Source: Oceanococcus sp.
GTDB lineage: Bacteria > Pseudomonadota > Gammaproteobacteria > Nevskiales > Oceanococcaceae
Assembly (NCBI GenBank): GCA_030147945.1
Contig: JASBUL010000038.1
Span: forward strand, 1-55,486
Direction of reading: 5' to 3'
Length of the DNA stretch: 55,486 bases
The notes below the pieces were generated by a model that saw only the letters and a program-made list of their open reading frames with translations, was not told the DNA's origin and made no database searches. This document shows positions 47,587-54,646 of this stretch, piece after piece (position 1 is the first letter of the stretch; every line of letters begins with the position of its first letter). A program made the translations under genes and the position numbers.

Positions 47587-48423
47587 GTGTCTGCCGCCCT
47601 GTTCTCCCGCCAGCGCCTGCGCGCCTTTCTCGACAATAGCCGCGTTCAGGCGGCCATCGTCGTTCTTATTCTGATCAATGCCGTGACCCTGGGGCTGGAA
47701 ACCTCAGCTGTGGTCATGGGCCGCGTGGGCCTGTGGGTGCACGGCCTGGACATGCTCATCCTTGCGGTGTTCACCCTGGAAGTCACGGCCAAGCTGTATG
47801 CGCGGGGCTGGGGTTTCTGGCGCGATGCCTGGAACGTGTTCGATTTCCTGGTGGTCGCGGTGGCGCTGGTGCCGTCCTCCGGGCCGTTCTCGGTGCTGCG
47901 CGTGTTGCGTCTGCTGCGCCTGGTCCGCATGGTGCCGACCCTGCGCAACATCGTGGAATCCCTGCTCCATGCGGTGCCCGGGATTGTGTCCATCTTCGGT
48001 CTGCTGGTGCTGGTGTTCTACGTCTTTGCGATCATCGCCACCAGCCTGTTCGGGCAGACCTTTCCGGAGTGGTTCGGCTCGCTGGGTGCTTCGCTCTACA
48101 CCCTGTTCCAGGTGATGACCCTGGAAAGCTGGTCGATGGGTATCGCCCGCCCGGTGATCGAGGTGCACGCTTGGGCCTGGGCCTTTTTCGTGCCGTTCAT
48201 TCTGGTTTCAAGCTTCACCGTGCTGAACCTGTTCATCGCCGTGATCGTGGATGCCATGCAGCGTATCCACGAGGTGCGGGCGCGTTTTGCCGAGCAGGAT
48301 GAGCCGGACACGGCCGAGCAACAGATTGCCGAGCTGCAAACCCAGCTGGAACAGATGCAGAGCGTGCTGGGGCATCTGCAGCACACCCTGGAACAGGAAA
48401 GGCGTCAGCGCGAGCAAGCCTGA
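47587..48423 (+). CDS. single-domain voltage-gated sodium channel (BacNav type)
   Basis: 278-residue ion channel, active as a tetramer. Segments are S1 (about 21-39), S2 (50-70), S3 (82-95) and S4 with gating arginines 105, 108, 111, 114 and 120 (RVLRLLRLVRMVPTLR). S5 is at about 130-155, the pore with selectivity filter TLESWSM (178-184), and S6 at about 196-222. The C-terminal helix (243-277, glutamine-rich heptads) should form the tetrameric coiled coil. The LESWS filter is that of NavAb/NavMs, so sodium selectivity is expected. GTG start at 47587. Confidence 0.94.
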   Translation: MSAALFSRQRLRAFLDNSRVQAAIVVLILINAVTLGLETSAVVMGRVGLWVHGLDMLILAVFTLEVTAKLYARGWGFWRDAWNVFDFLVVAVALVPSSGPFSVLRVLRLLRLVRMVPTLRNIVESLLHAVPGIVSIFGLLVLVFYVFAIIATSLFGQTFPEWFGSLGASLYTLFQVMTLESWSMGIARPVIEVHAWAWAFFVPFILVSSFTVLNLFIAVIVDAMQRIHEVRARFAEQDEPDTAEQQIAELQTQLEQMQSVLGHLQHTLEQERRQREQA

Positions 48424-48430
48424 CGCATAC

Positions 48431-48458
48431 AAAAACGGCGGGCACTGGGCCCGCCGTT
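48431..48458 (-). terminator. terminator downstream of the FabG-like gene
   Basis: Stem AACGGCGGGC/GCCCGCCGTT (48434-48443 with 48449-48458), loop ACTGG. On the minus strand it runs into TTT plus a T-rich tail (TTTTTGTAT counting the stem end), so it serves the minus-strand gene ending at 48492. It may also help stop channel-gene transcripts from the other side. Confidence 0.75.
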
Positions 48459-48491
48459 GTGTCTGGTGTGCCGGCGCAGACCGGCCCGGGC

Positions 48492-49853
48492 TTAAGCCCC
48501 GATCAGGCTCTGACCGCAGACCCGCACCACGTTGCCAGCGATACCGGCGGCACCCGGCGTGGACAGGAAGCAGATCAGTTCGGCCACATCTTCCGGCAGG
48601 CCGCCCTGCGACATCGAGTTCATGCGACGACCGGCTTCGCGAATCATCAGCGGCATTTCGGCCGTCATGCGGGTTTCGATGAAGCCCGGTGCGGCGGCGT
48701 TGAAGATGATGCCCTTGGCAGCCAACTCGTCGGAACGTGCCGCCACATAGCCAATCAGGCCGGCTTTGGTTGCGCCGTAGTTGGTCTGGCCCATGTTGCC
48801 GGCGATGCCGCCGATCGACGACAGGCAGACCACGCGGGCGTGATCGTTCAGGGTGCCGGCTTCAAGCAGTGCATCGTCAACCCGCAGAATGGCTTCCAGG
48901 TTGATCGCCTGGACCATGTCCCAGAACTTCTCCTTCATGTTGGCCAAGGTCTTGTCGCGGGTCACGCCGGCGTTGTGGACCACGATGTCCAGGCCGCCCT
49001 TGCTGCTGAAGTAGTCAACAATGGCTTGCGGCGTGTCGGCGCCGGTGATGTCCAGGGCCAGGGCTTCGCCGCCGATGCGGTCAGCCGTGGCCTGCAGGGT
49101 CTCGGCATCTGCCGGGATATCCAGCACCACCACTTTGGCGCCTTCAGCGGCGAGTCGCGCTGCGGTTGCCGCGCCGATACCGCGTGCACCACCGGTGACC
49201 AGCGCGGTCTTGCCGGCCAGGGCCTGGCTGTAGGCGATCTTGGTCGGTGCCTTCTTCGGCTTGTTGACGGTGACGGCCTGGGCGTCGACATAGGTCGAGT
49301 GATCCGACAGGAAGAAGCGCAACGGACCAACGCTGTATTTCTCCGCGCCTTTCTGCACGTTGATCAGATTGGCGGTTGCGCCTTTCTTGCCGATTTCCTT
49401 GCCCATGGAGCGGACAAAGCCTTCTACGGCGCGGGCTGCGGTGCTGCTGTGCACGTCGGCTGCGGTGGCCGGGTTCTGGGCCAGCACCACAATGCGCGCG
49501 TTGGCCTTGATCTTGCGGATCACCGGGTGGAAGAAATCGTACAGCTGGCGCAGATCGGACGCGCCGGTCAGGCCGGTGGCGTCAAACACCAGGGCGTTGA
49601 ACTTGTGCTCGTCGCCCAGAGTGGCGGGTGCGGATTTGTCCAGATCGGCGCCCGCATCCTTGAGGGCGTTTTCCACCGTGTTGGCGGCAAATGCGCCCTG
49701 GCTTGCGCCAAACAGTACGCGACGGCCGGTCAGCGGTTCGTCCGCGTAGGGGCCTGAAGCACGGGCCAGTTTCTGTGGCGTCGGCAGGCCGATGGACTTG
49801 ATCAGGGAACGGGTTGCCGGCTGCTCGGCCAGGCGCAGAAGAAAGTCGCTCAT
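48492..49853 (-). CDS. high-molecular-weight 3-oxoacyl-ACP/CoA reductase (two-domain FabG)
   Basis: 453-residue SDR protein of the HMwFabG (FabG4) type. An N-terminal degenerate flavodoxin-like domain (about 1-200) is followed by a full SDR domain with cofactor motif TGGARGIGAATA (about 219-230), NAG (VHNAGV), catalytic serine in CLSSIGG and YGATK (the Y-x3-K pair). It reduces 3-ketoacyl thioesters, probably with NADH in this subfamily. GGGGGAG precedes ATG 49853. Together with the acyl-CoA dehydrogenases upstream, it points to acyl-chain metabolism. Confidence 0.93.
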   Translation of the reverse strand: MSDFLLRLAEQPATRSLIKSIGLPTPQKLARASGPYADEPLTGRRVLFGASQGAFAANTVENALKDAGADLDKSAPATLGDEHKFNALVFDATGLTGASDLRQLYDFFHPVIRKIKANARIVVLAQNPATAADVHSSTAARAVEGFVRSMGKEIGKKGATANLINVQKGAEKYSVGPLRFFLSDHSTYVDAQAVTVNKPKKAPTKIAYSQALAGKTALVTGGARGIGAATAARLAAEGAKVVVLDIPADAETLQATADRIGGEALALDITGADTPQAIVDYFSSKGGLDIVVHNAGVTRDKTLANMKEKFWDMVQAINLEAILRVDDALLEAGTLNDHARVVCLSSIGGIAGNMGQTNYGATKAGLIGYVAARSDELAAKGIIFNAAAPGFIETRMTAEMPLMIREAGRRMNSMSQGGLPEDVAELICFLSTPGAAGIAGNVVRVCGQSLIGA

Positions 49854-49929
49854 GATGCTCCCCCGTAGGGATGTGGGCGGATTGGGTAGGGTCAGATCGC
49901 GGTGGAAACGGTTGCGTTACCGCGATGCG

Positions 49930-49961
49930 GATTGGCGGGCGAGTATCCCGCGCCGCCAATC
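49930..49961. repeat. inverted repeat upstream of the FabG-like gene
   Basis: GATTGGCGG (49930-49938) pairs with CCGCCAATC (49953-49961) across a 14-nt loop. It sits about 80 nt upstream of the FabG-like ATG and downstream of the acyl-CoA dehydrogenase terminator, so it could be an operator or a leader structure. The 175-nt gap holds nothing else identifiable apart from the terminator. Confidence 0.45.
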
Positions 49962-49981
49962 AGACAACAAGACTTGTCGGA

Positions 49982-50019
49982 TTTTAAAAGTGATGCTGCG
50001 GTGCGTCAAACGCAGCATC
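49982..50019 (-). terminator. terminator after acyl-CoA dehydrogenase pair
   Basis: Perfect 9-bp stem GATGCTGCG/CGCAGCATC (49992-50000 with 50011-50019) with a 10-nt loop, lying 9 nt beyond the stop at 50029. On the minus strand it is followed by ACTTTTAAAAT, a short T tract. Confidence 0.7.
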
Positions 50020-50028
50020 TGTCTGGCT

Positions 50029-51237
50029 TCATTTCAGTTCAGCGGAAGACTTGCCGAGCAGCCGACGGGCAACGATCAGCAACTGAATCTGCTGGGTGCC
50101 TTCGAAAATGTCGAGAATCTTGGAGTCGCGCGCCCATTTTTCCAGCAGCTCGTCTTCGGAATAGCCCAGCGCACCGCCCAGCTCGGCGCATTTCAGTGTG
50201 ACCTGGGTGGCCATGCGCCCGGCTTTGGCCTTGCTCATCGAGGCCTGCAATGAATTGGGCTGGCCGTTGTCGGCCATCCACGCCGCGCGCAGGGTCAGCA
50301 GGCGGGCGGCCTCCCATTCGGCTTCCAGCTCATGGAAGGTGGCGACGGCTGCAGGCATGCGCCAGCGGTCGGCGGCGTAGTCCGCGGGCGAAAGCCCGGC
50401 CTGTTCGAGCAGTTCGCGGGTGCGTTCCAGCGCTGCCCGGGCCACGCCGATCGCCATGGCGGCGACCACCGGGCGGGAGTTGTCGAAGGTCTGCATGACC
50501 CCGCCGAAGCCCTGTTTGGTGTCAATCTCTTCGCTGCCCAGCAAGGCGCTGCGCGGCACCCGGCAGTTCTCGAAAACGATGGTTGCCGTATCTGATGAGC
50601 GGATGCCCAGCTTGTGCTCCAGACGCAGCACCTTCATGCCCGGGTTGTCCTTGGATACGACGAAGGATTTGATCGCCGCGCGCCCTTTTTTGGGATCGAG
50701 CGAGGCCCACACCACCACATGGTCGCAACGTTGGCCGGCGGTCACGAAGATCTTCTCGCCATTGATCACGAATTCGTCGCCATCGCGCACCGCGGTGGTG
50801 CGGATGGCGGCTGAATCCGAGCCGCAGCCTGGTTCGGTGATGGCCATGCCGGCCCAGCAACCGCGCAGGGCCTTTTTCTGTTCGTCGTTGGCCACCGCAG
50901 CAATGGCCGCATTGCCCAGCCCCTGGCGTGGCAGCGACAGGGCCAGCCCGACATCACCCCAGCACAGCTCGATCAGCCCCAGCACCGTGCTCATGTTGGC
51001 GCCATTGACGATGGCATCGCTGTCGGCGGCCGCGCGGGCCAGGCCGGCGGTGCCGGCACCGCGGTCGCCGCCGTCATTCATGCCGTCCATCAAGGCCGAC
51101 AGCATGTCGAGTTCTTTGGGGTAATCGTGTTCGGCGCGATCGTACTTGCGCGAGTTGGGGCGGAAGATTTCGCTGGCGACCTGGTTAGCCTGGTGCACCA
51201 GCATGCGGAATTTGCGTGGTTCTTCGAGACGGATCAC
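50029..51237 (-). CDS. acyl-CoA dehydrogenase
   Basis: 402-residue FAD enzyme catalysing alpha,beta-dehydrogenation of acyl-CoA. The start is GTG 51237 (VIRLEEPRKFRMLVHQANQVA), overlapping the previous ACAD stop as GTGA; the frame continues open further upstream but only within that gene. Motifs are ITEPGCGSDSAAIRTTAV (flavin/substrate loop), WASLDPKKGRAAIKSFVV, and the C-terminal LGYSEDELLEKWARDSKILDIFEGTQQIQLLIV with the likely catalytic base glutamate in FEGT. Electrons would go to ETF (etfAB, ETF-QO in this window). Confidence 0.94.
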   Translation of the reverse strand: MIRLEEPRKFRMLVHQANQVASEIFRPNSRKYDRAEHDYPKELDMLSALMDGMNDGGDRGAGTAGLARAAADSDAIVNGANMSTVLGLIELCWGDVGLALSLPRQGLGNAAIAAVANDEQKKALRGCWAGMAITEPGCGSDSAAIRTTAVRDGDEFVINGEKIFVTAGQRCDHVVVWASLDPKKGRAAIKSFVVSKDNPGMKVLRLEHKLGIRSSDTATIVFENCRVPRSALLGSEEIDTKQGFGGVMQTFDNSRPVVAAMAIGVARAALERTRELLEQAGLSPADYAADRWRMPAAVATFHELEAEWEAARLLTLRAAWMADNGQPNSLQASMSKAKAGRMATQVTLKCAELGGALGYSEDELLEKWARDSKILDIFEGTQQIQLLIVARRLLGKSSAELK

Positions 51238-52553
51238 AGCAGCAGCCCCCCTTCCAGATTGGCAATGGCGCGCAGGTCGCGGTACCAGCGCTCCACCGGA
51301 TGTTCCTTGACGTAGCCGTGCCCGCCCAGCATTTGCACACCGTCGCTGCCGATCTGCATGGCCTTGTCGGCACAGTAGCGGTGGGCCAGCGCGGCCTCGC
51401 GCTGGAAGTCCTGGCCCTGTTCTGCACGCGCCGTGGCGCGCCACATCATCAGGCGCATGGCATCCAGCTCCAGGCCCATGTTGGCCACGGTAAAGGCCAC
51501 GCCCTGGCGATGGCTGACCGGCTCGCCAAACGCCTTGCGTTCGTTGACATAGGGAATCACGTAGTCGAGTACCGCCTGGCAGGTGCCAACAGCCAGCGCA
51601 CACCAGCCCAAGCGGGCCAGTGCGATGGCCTGCTGAAAGGCCTGCTCATCACCCAGGATGTCGCTTTCGGCGACGCGCACCTGGTCCAGAACAACCCGGC
51701 CCAGGCTGGCCGCGCGCAGGCCCATCGCCGGCTCCGGTTTGGCGCTGAGTCCGCGGCTGTCGCCCTGGATCAGCACCAGCCGTGGGCCAAGGCCATCCAG
51801 ATCGGCGCTGACGACCAGCAGATCGGCGAACGGACCGAGCGGCACCAGGGCTTTTTCGCCGCTGATCCGCCAGTGCGCGCTGTTGCCGTCACGTTGGCCG
51901 TGACAGCCAGGACGCGTGGGGTCGGCCAGCGCGGTGGGTTCGAGCAGGGCCAGCGCCGCGTCAGGTGGGTCATCTTCGGCAAATGCGGCCAGATACCGCA
52001 TCTGCTGATCGCTGTTGCCCCAGGCGGCCAGCGCATTGGCCACGCCGACCGGCGCCATCAGCGCCAGCGCCTGACCCATGTCACCCCAGGCCAGGGCTTC
52101 GGCAACCAGCGCCGAGCTGATCGGTGAGCGTTCGCTACCGGCGCCGCCCAATGCTTCCGGCACCGCCATCAGGCTCAAGCCCAGTTCGAACGCGCCGCTC
52201 CAGACCTCTTCGGCGATCTCGCTGTGTTTCTCGGCATCCTCTGCGGCCGGGCGCAAGGCTTGCTCGGCGAAGCGGCGCACCGACTCGACCATCATGGCCT
52301 GCTCTTCCGTCGGTGTGAGGTCGAACAGATCAGTGGGCTGGTGCTTGTCCATGCGCGCCGGACTGAGCAGGTTCTTGACCGCCTTGAACTGGCGTCCGGC
52401 CGTGCCAGCCACTTTGAAACCCGTACGGCTGGCCTGATACAGCGCTTTTTCGGTGGGTTTCTTGAGGCCGAGTTTGTCCAGCGCCTTGGAGCCGGCCAGG
52501 CGGTTCAGCGCCGCCAGCCCCAGACCTTGTACATCGCGTTGCCGTTTCGGCAT
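51234..52553 (-). CDS. acyl-CoA dehydrogenase family protein (divergent, N-terminally extended)
   Basis: 439 residues from ATG 52553 (MPKRQRDVQGLGLAALNRLAG), which has GGAG upstream; an in-frame ATG at 52622 would add an unlikely hydrophobic leader. About 80 residues precede the usual ACAD start (TPTEEQAMMVESVRRFAEQALRP). The flavin-loop signatures are weaker than in the partner gene (GSERSPISSALVAEALAWGDMG; WRISGEKALVPLG). The C-terminus MLGGHGYVKEHPVERWYRDLRAIANLEGG is clear. The 4-nt overlap with the second ACAD suggests the two may form one complex or share a pathway step. Confidence 0.9.
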   Translation of the reverse strand: MPKRQRDVQGLGLAALNRLAGSKALDKLGLKKPTEKALYQASRTGFKVAGTAGRQFKAVKNLLSPARMDKHQPTDLFDLTPTEEQAMMVESVRRFAEQALRPAAEDAEKHSEIAEEVWSGAFELGLSLMAVPEALGGAGSERSPISSALVAEALAWGDMGQALALMAPVGVANALAAWGNSDQQMRYLAAFAEDDPPDAALALLEPTALADPTRPGCHGQRDGNSAHWRISGEKALVPLGPFADLLVVSADLDGLGPRLVLIQGDSRGLSAKPEPAMGLRAASLGRVVLDQVRVAESDILGDEQAFQQAIALARLGWCALAVGTCQAVLDYVIPYVNERKAFGEPVSHRQGVAFTVANMGLELDAMRLMMWRATARAEQGQDFQREAALAHRYCADKAMQIGSDGVQMLGGHGYVKEHPVERWYRDLRAIANLEGGLLL

Positions 52554-52716
52554 GAGCGCAGTCTCCGGGATATTCGGGTGAGCGAAATAAAACAGGAAAG
52601 AGAACGTTTCGCATTGAATCACAGATCGTCCAGGGCGTCATCCATGGTCAGGCGTGTCCGGCTTTGCGGCGTGTTTGCGTAGATGAACATGAGCTTTTTA
52701 CGTTTGAGGTATCGCC

Positions 52717-52974
52717 ATGTGGCGATTTGCAGGGCTTGTGCTGGCCGTGTTCATGCACGCCTGGGCATGGGCCGGTCCAGTCAATATCAACACCGCCAGC
52801 CGCGAGCGCCTGGATGAGGAACTGAGCGGCATCGGCCGCGTGCTGGCCGACCGCATCGTGCGCTACCGCGAGGCGCACGGGCCGTTTCGTTCGCCGGACG
52901 AGATCCAGAATGTGCCGTATATCGGGGTTAAAACCTTTGAAAAGAACCGCCAGCGGATCCAGGTTCAGGATTAA
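52717..52974 (+). CDS. ComEA-like helix-hairpin-helix DNA-binding protein
   Basis: 85-residue exported protein: signal peptide to about residue 19 (VLAVFMHAWAWA), then the ComEA signature PVNINTASRERLDEELSGIGRVLADRIVRYRE with two helix-hairpin-helix units and FRSPDEIQNVPYIGVKTFEK. Periplasmic double-stranded-DNA-binding proteins of this type support DNA uptake. GAGG lies upstream of the ATG. It stands alone here and diverges from the acyl-CoA dehydrogenase across a 163-nt spacer with no motif that I can assign. Confidence 0.92.
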   Translation: MWRFAGLVLAVFMHAWAWAGPVNINTASRERLDEELSGIGRVLADRIVRYREAHGPFRSPDEIQNVPYIGVKTFEKNRQRIQVQD

Positions 52975-53015
52975 GCCGGCTTGGTTACAATCGTGGGCCT
53001 GTATCCCCAAGGACC

Positions 53016-53771
53016 ATGCCTGTGAGCTCTGTGCTGCTTGAGCGCGACGATGCCGTTGCCACCCTGACCTTCAATCGCCCGGACGCGATGAATGCGCTGA
53101 CCCCGGACATGCTCAGCGTGGCCGGTGATCATGTGCGTGCGCTGGCGAGCGATGCGACGATCAAGGTCATCGTCATCACCGGTGCCGGCAAGGCCTTCTC
53201 GGCGGGTGTGGATCTCAAGGCCCTGGGCAAGGTCGAGCTGGTTAACGGTTCGGTCGGCGAGATTCTGGATGCCCCGGCGCGGCGCCTCATTGATGCGATC
53301 GAGAATGCGCCGCAGCCCGTTATCGCCAAGGTCAACGGTCATTGCTACACCGGTGCCCTGGAGCTGGCCCTGGCCTGCGACCTGCTGGTCTGTGCCGAGG
53401 AAGCCGGGTTTGGTGATACCCATGCCAAGTGGGGGCTGCGGCCGAGTTGGGGCATGAGCCAGCGACTGCCGCAACGAGTCGGCGCCCAGCGCGCCCGCGA
53501 ATTGTCGTTCACCGCGCGCACCGTCAAAGGCGCAGAAGCAGTGACTATCGGCCTGGCTTGTGATGCCGTGCCACGTGATGCGCTGGACGATCATGTGGCG
53601 GCGCTGTGTCAGCGTATTGCGGGCAACAGTGCGCAGGCGCTGGCCGCCTACAAGGACCTGTATCGGCGGACTCAAGGGGCGTCGCTGGATGCCGGCCTGG
53701 CCTACGAGAACGCGCGCATCTATGCGCTGGATGACAGCGCCGAGCGCCTCGCCGGGTTCTTGTCCAAATGA
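53016..53771 (+). CDS. enoyl-CoA hydratase/isomerase family protein
   Basis: 251-residue crotonase-fold enzyme. Oxyanion-hole motifs are AGKAFSAGVDLKAL and KVNGHCYTGALELALACD. The first catalytic glutamate position is kept (ELALACD). The second (usually in PE..LG) is replaced by GDTHAKWGLRPSWG, so activity may differ from a classic hydratase. ATG 53016 has AAGGA only 2-3 nt away; GTG 53022, two codons later, has better spacing and may be the real start. It overlaps the nitroreductase by 4 nt. Confidence 0.9.
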   Translation: MPVSSVLLERDDAVATLTFNRPDAMNALTPDMLSVAGDHVRALASDATIKVIVITGAGKAFSAGVDLKALGKVELVNGSVGEILDAPARRLIDAIENAPQPVIAKVNGHCYTGALELALACDLLVCAEEAGFGDTHAKWGLRPSWGMSQRLPQRVGAQRARELSFTARTVKGAEAVTIGLACDAVPRDALDDHVAALCQRIAGNSAQALAAYKDLYRRTQGASLDAGLAYENARIYALDDSAERLAGFLSK

Positions 53772-54505
53772 GTCGTTACACCGCACCGCCGCTGCCTGAA
53801 ATCGACGTCGAAGAATTCCGCAAGGTCGTGACCACGCGGCGTTCGGTGCGCCGGTTTACCGATGAGCCGATTCCCGACGACATCGTTCACGATTGCCTGG
53901 ACATGGCCCTGCTGGCGCCCAACTCGTCCAACCTGCAGCCCTGGGATTTTTATCGGGTGGTGTCGCCCGACAAGAAAAAAGCCCTTGGCCCGGCGTGTTT
54001 GAACCAAAATGCAGCCAAAACCGCCGCGGAACTGATCGTGGTGTGCGGGCGCACCCGCACCTGGAAACAGCACAGTGCGGAAATGCTCGACTACTGGCCG
54101 GAAGAAACCGTGCCGCGGATTGTCGAGAAGTACTACACCGTTGGCACCCGAGTGCATTACGGCACCTTGCCGCTGGATCCGTTCGGGCGTTTGAAGAAAC
54201 TCATTCGCGATGTCACCGGTATCCGCTCACCGGCGCCGCGCTGGCCCAACAGCAGTACCGATATGCAGCTGTGGGCATGCAAAACAGCTGCGCTGGCGGC
54301 GGAAAACCTGATGCTCGCGTTTCGCGCCCACGGTTACGACACCTGCCCCATGGAAGGCTATGACGATGCCCGCGTGCGCAAGATCGTGCCGTTGCCGCGT
54401 GATGCTTTCATCGTGATGATCGTGGCCGCCGGGCGGCGCGCCGACGATGGTCTTTACCATCGCCAGTTCCGCTTCGAGCGTGAACGCTTCATTCACGAGG
54501 TGTGA
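53768..54505 (+). CDS. nitroreductase family FMN oxidoreductase
   Basis: 245-residue FMN-dependent NAD(P)H oxidoreductase. The family start is clear: TTRRSVRRFTDEPIPDDIVHDCLDMALLAPNSSNLQPWDFYRVV, with the FMN-phosphate-binding RRSVR. A middle segment (about 80-150, YWPEETVPRIVEKYYTVG) is longer than in minimal nitroreductases. DMQLWACKTAALAAENLMLA and EGYDDARVRKIVPLP follow the family. The natural substrate is unknown. Coupled to the ECH gene through ATGA. Confidence 0.92.
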   Translation: MSRYTAPPLPEIDVEEFRKVVTTRRSVRRFTDEPIPDDIVHDCLDMALLAPNSSNLQPWDFYRVVSPDKKKALGPACLNQNAAKTAAELIVVCGRTRTWKQHSAEMLDYWPEETVPRIVEKYYTVGTRVHYGTLPLDPFGRLKKLIRDVTGIRSPAPRWPNSSTDMQLWACKTAALAAENLMLAFRAHGYDTCPMEGYDDARVRKIVPLPRDAFIVMIVAAGRRADDGLYHRQFRFERERFIHEV

Positions 54506-54562
54506 TCATGACCTCGGTCACCCGAGCTGGACGCGCCTGGGGGCCTTGCCCTGCAATACGAT

Positions 54563-54644
54563 CAGGTGCCCCCAACAGGCTGGCTGAAGCCGCGTGCGCA
54601 AGGCGCGGCCCGCCCAAGTGATAAAGGCCAGCCGGGGGCGCCTG
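54563..54644. repeat. multi-stem inverted repeat between nitroreductase and glyS ends
   Basis: Outer arms 54563-54573 and 54634-54644 pair with one G-T type mismatch, a second pair of arms 54578-54584 and 54627-54633 pairs perfectly, and an inner GCCGCG/CGCGGC stem is at 54589-54594 with 54604-54609. The structure ends 2 nt before the glyS stop and lies between convergent genes. Probably a bidirectional terminator-like or REP-like element; no T runs flank it. A tiny ATG frame at 54508-54621 looks spurious. Confidence 0.6.
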
Positions 54645-54646
54645 TC

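Noticed and set aside
48459-49757. A 432-codon frame antisense to the FabG-like gene, plus a similar 360-codon one opposite tamA (4329-5411)
   Set aside because: No ribosome-binding sites or domains; both lie opposite well-supported genes.
51238-51603. Upstream extension of the second acyl-CoA dehydrogenase frame
   Set aside because: This part lies inside the upstream ACAD gene and has no family similarity; the GTG at 51237 in a GTGA overlap is the natural start.
54508-54621. Small ATG frame of 37 codons after the nitroreductase
   Set aside because: It coincides with an inverted-repeat structure, has Ala/Arg/Pro-rich composition and no ribosome-binding site.
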